From: CAZYAK01 sp964645935
Lineage (GTDB): Bacteria > Patescibacteriota > Gracilibacteria > Peribacterales > Peribacteraceae
Direction: 5' to 3'
NCBI GenBank assembly: GCA_964645935.1
Contig: CAZYAK010000076.1
Coordinates: forward strand, 1-6,631
DNA: 6,631 bases
Shown: positions 5,603-6,631 of the stretch, piece after piece
Numbering within the stretch: the stretch's first letter is position 1
How the letters are laid out: each line of letters starts with the position of its first letter
The notes under the pieces: generated by a model
Databases searched by the model: none
What the model was told of the DNA's origin: nothing
What the model saw: only the letters and a program-made list of their open reading frames with translations
Made by a program: the position numbers and the translations under genes

Positions 5603-6578
5603 GGAGGTGGGAAGTGAAGGCTTCGTGCGGCGTGCACCACTCTAGCGTCTTTCTCGGTCGTCCGTTCATGAGCTCTTCGACCTGGCGCAGATCCCGGTTC
5701 GTGAGGGCACGGAAATCTCCTCCTTTCGGGAAGAACTGACGGAGCAGCCCGTTGGTGTTCTCGTTCGTCCCACGTTGCCAGGGACTCTGGGGATCGCAGA
5801 AGTACACCTTCGCCTTCGTGCTCTCCGTAAACTTCCCGTGCCGTTTCATCTCCATCCCGCGGTCATACGTGAGGCTCCTGCGGAGATCATCAGGCAGCGT
5901 GTTGAAGCGCCTGGCGAACGCCTTCCACGCCTTCTCGGCGCTCACGGAGGGCAGACGGCAGAGCAGGAGGTAGCGCGTCTTGCGCTCCACGAGCGTGCCG
6001 ATGGCGCCCTTCCCCGTCCCTCCCATGAGCAGGTCTCCCTCCCAGTGCCCTGCGATCTCCCTTCCCTCGACCTCGGAAGGACGTTCGTGGATGGAGACGA
6101 GATCGGGGATCTGCCCCCTGCGGTTCTGACGTTTCCGTCGCGTCCGCCGCCTCTTGTGACGAAGGCGCATGCAGGAGATGAGCTCCTTCCTGAGCGTTCC
6201 CCGGGGGAGCACGTAGAGGGCGGCGTAGATGGTTTCGGGGGAGACCTGCATCGCCGAATCAGCGTACGTCTTCCGGAGCCCCGCGGAAATCTGCTCGGGG
6301 GACCAATGGAGACGGATCTTCGCCTGGATCTCTTCCCAGAGGTGAGGGTGCCGGAGGGTGAAACGCGGGCGGCGGGCTTTCCTCGCTCTCTTGCGTGCCC
6401 GGAACGCCGCGGTGCAGGCGCGGTATCCGATGGAGGTCCAGTGACGTTGCACTTCCCGGCTCACGGAGGAGGGGGAACGTGCCAGGGCAGAAGCGATGGA
6501 TCGCAGGCTCAGACCTCGGGCCAAGCCCCTGCTGATCTCCTCCCGCTCCAGCAGGGAGAGGTGACGATATGGATGCAT
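5583..6578 (-). CDS. IS30-family DDE transposase
   Basis: A 331-residue transposase that cuts and joins the IS ends. The N-terminus holds the IS30-type helix-turn-helix (HLSLLEREEISRGLARGLSLRSIASALARSPSSVSREV, residues 6-43), which binds the terminal repeats. A second DNA-binding-like segment includes LHWSPEQISAGLRK (90-103) and VSPETIYAALY (112-122), then a very basic linker (about 138-155). The RNase H-like catalytic core has Asp182 in HWEGDLLMG, Asp239 in TYDRG and Glu273 in RGTNEN, with 33 residues between the last two, the DX33E spacing of the family. PQSPWQRGTNEN and LMNGRPRKTLEWCTPHEAF are the expected C-terminal signatures. Length is normal for the family and no frameshift or missing catalytic residue is seen. 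The ATG at 6578 is 26 bp inside the right terminal repeat and has no clear ribosome binding site. The stop codon lies in the left terminal repeat, so the protein's last residues (VALGG) are encoded by the transposase's own presumed binding site. Confidence 0.95.
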   Translation of the reverse strand: MHPYRHLSLLEREEISRGLARGLSLRSIASALARSPSSVSREVQRHWTSIGYRACTAAFRARKRARKARRPRFTLRHPHLWEEIQAKIRLHWSPEQISAGLRKTYADSAMQVSPETIYAALYVLPRGTLRKELISCMRLRHKRRRTRRKRQNRRGQIPDLVSIHERPSEVEGREIAGHWEGDLLMGGTGKGAIGTLVERKTRYLLLCRLPSVSAEKAWKAFARRFNTLPDDLRRSLTYDRGMEMKRHGKFTESTKAKVYFCDPQSPWQRGTNENTNGLLRQFFPKGGDFRALTNRDLRQVEELMNGRPRKTLEWCTPHEAFTSHLRVALGG

Positions 6579-6604
6579 ACACGGGAGGGTATGGGAATCC
6601 TCAG

Positions 6605-6624
6605 GTGTTGCACTTGGAGGTTGA
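6605..6624 (-). repeat. IS30 terminal inverted repeat, transposase-proximal end
   Basis: Perfect 20/20 reverse complement of the repeat at 5583-5602. It lies just upstream of the transposase start, so any transposase promoter must lie in or beside it, but no convincing -35/-10 pair was found. Confidence 0.92.
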
Positions 6625-6625
6625 A

Positions 6626-6628
6626 CTC
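6626..6628. repeat. Putative 3-bp target duplication, right copy (CTC)
   Basis: Matches CTC at 5580-5582 on the far side of the element. It requires placing the element's right tip one base beyond the 20-bp repeat, at A6625. Confidence 0.4.
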
Positions 6629-6631
6629 AAG

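Larger units (their letters stand above)
5583..6625 (-). mobile_element. Complete IS30-family insertion sequence
   Basis: An element of about 1,043 bp with a single transposase gene on the minus strand, bounded by identical 20-bp inverted repeats (5583-5602 and 6605-6624). The right boundary is placed at 6625 because this gives matching CTC flanks; 6624 is the alternative. Inside the 20-bp core the ends continue with GAGG after a one-base offset. Length, single gene, terminal repeat size and the DX33E transposase all fit the IS30 family. It sits 69 bp downstream of secA in convergent orientation and interrupts no visible gene. Perfectly matching ends and an undamaged transposase suggest recent arrival and possible activity. 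Confidence 0.9.

Overview
The window is GC-rich bacterial DNA, densely coding on both strands, with a standard genetic code (TGA is used as stop by several genes). It holds five chromosomal genes and one complete insertion sequence. Taxonomy cannot be fixed from this alone. The divergent short TsaB, the DUF1189-like membrane protein, the GT2 glycosyltransferase, an unrecognised gene beside secA and the general lack of Shine-Dalgarno sequences would fit an uncultivated Patescibacteria/CPR-type lineage. That is inference with low confidence.

Layout. Positions 1-1147 read leftward: a family 2 glycosyltransferase (212-1147, GTG start), then the first 51 codons of a DUF1189-like membrane protein (1-153) that continues off the left edge. 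Between the glycosyltransferase and the rightward genes is a 115-bp divergent intergenic region (1148-1262 with the longer tsaB start). Most of it is an inverted pair of 7-bp-period TAGG arrays. Positions 1275-5513 read rightward: tsaB (tRNA t6A modification), an unrecognised soluble protein of about 224 residues, and a full-length secA with intact ATPase motifs and a C-terminal zinc-binding motif. The right end (5583-6625) is an apparently intact IS30-family element. Its transposase reads leftward, so it converges on secA, and its stop codon lies inside the terminal repeat.

How the parts fit. The rightward genes are housekeeping (tRNA modification and protein export) and may share transcripts, but functional links between them are not evident. 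The leftward pair suggests envelope or surface-polysaccharide work. The IS sits 69 bp after the secA stop without damaging a gene. Its 20-bp terminal repeats are identical and its transposase has every DDE residue, so it looks recent. The flanks suggest it landed in a small palindrome that may have been the secA terminator, next to a sequence that mimics its own end.

Most striking non-coding structures: (1) the inverted heptad array at 1168-1258; (2) the 13-bp inverted repeat joining the secA 3' flank to the IS end; (3) the reconstructed palindromic target site. I did not find a clearly new multi-gene defence or metabolic system here. No stretch over 300 bp lacks a gene.
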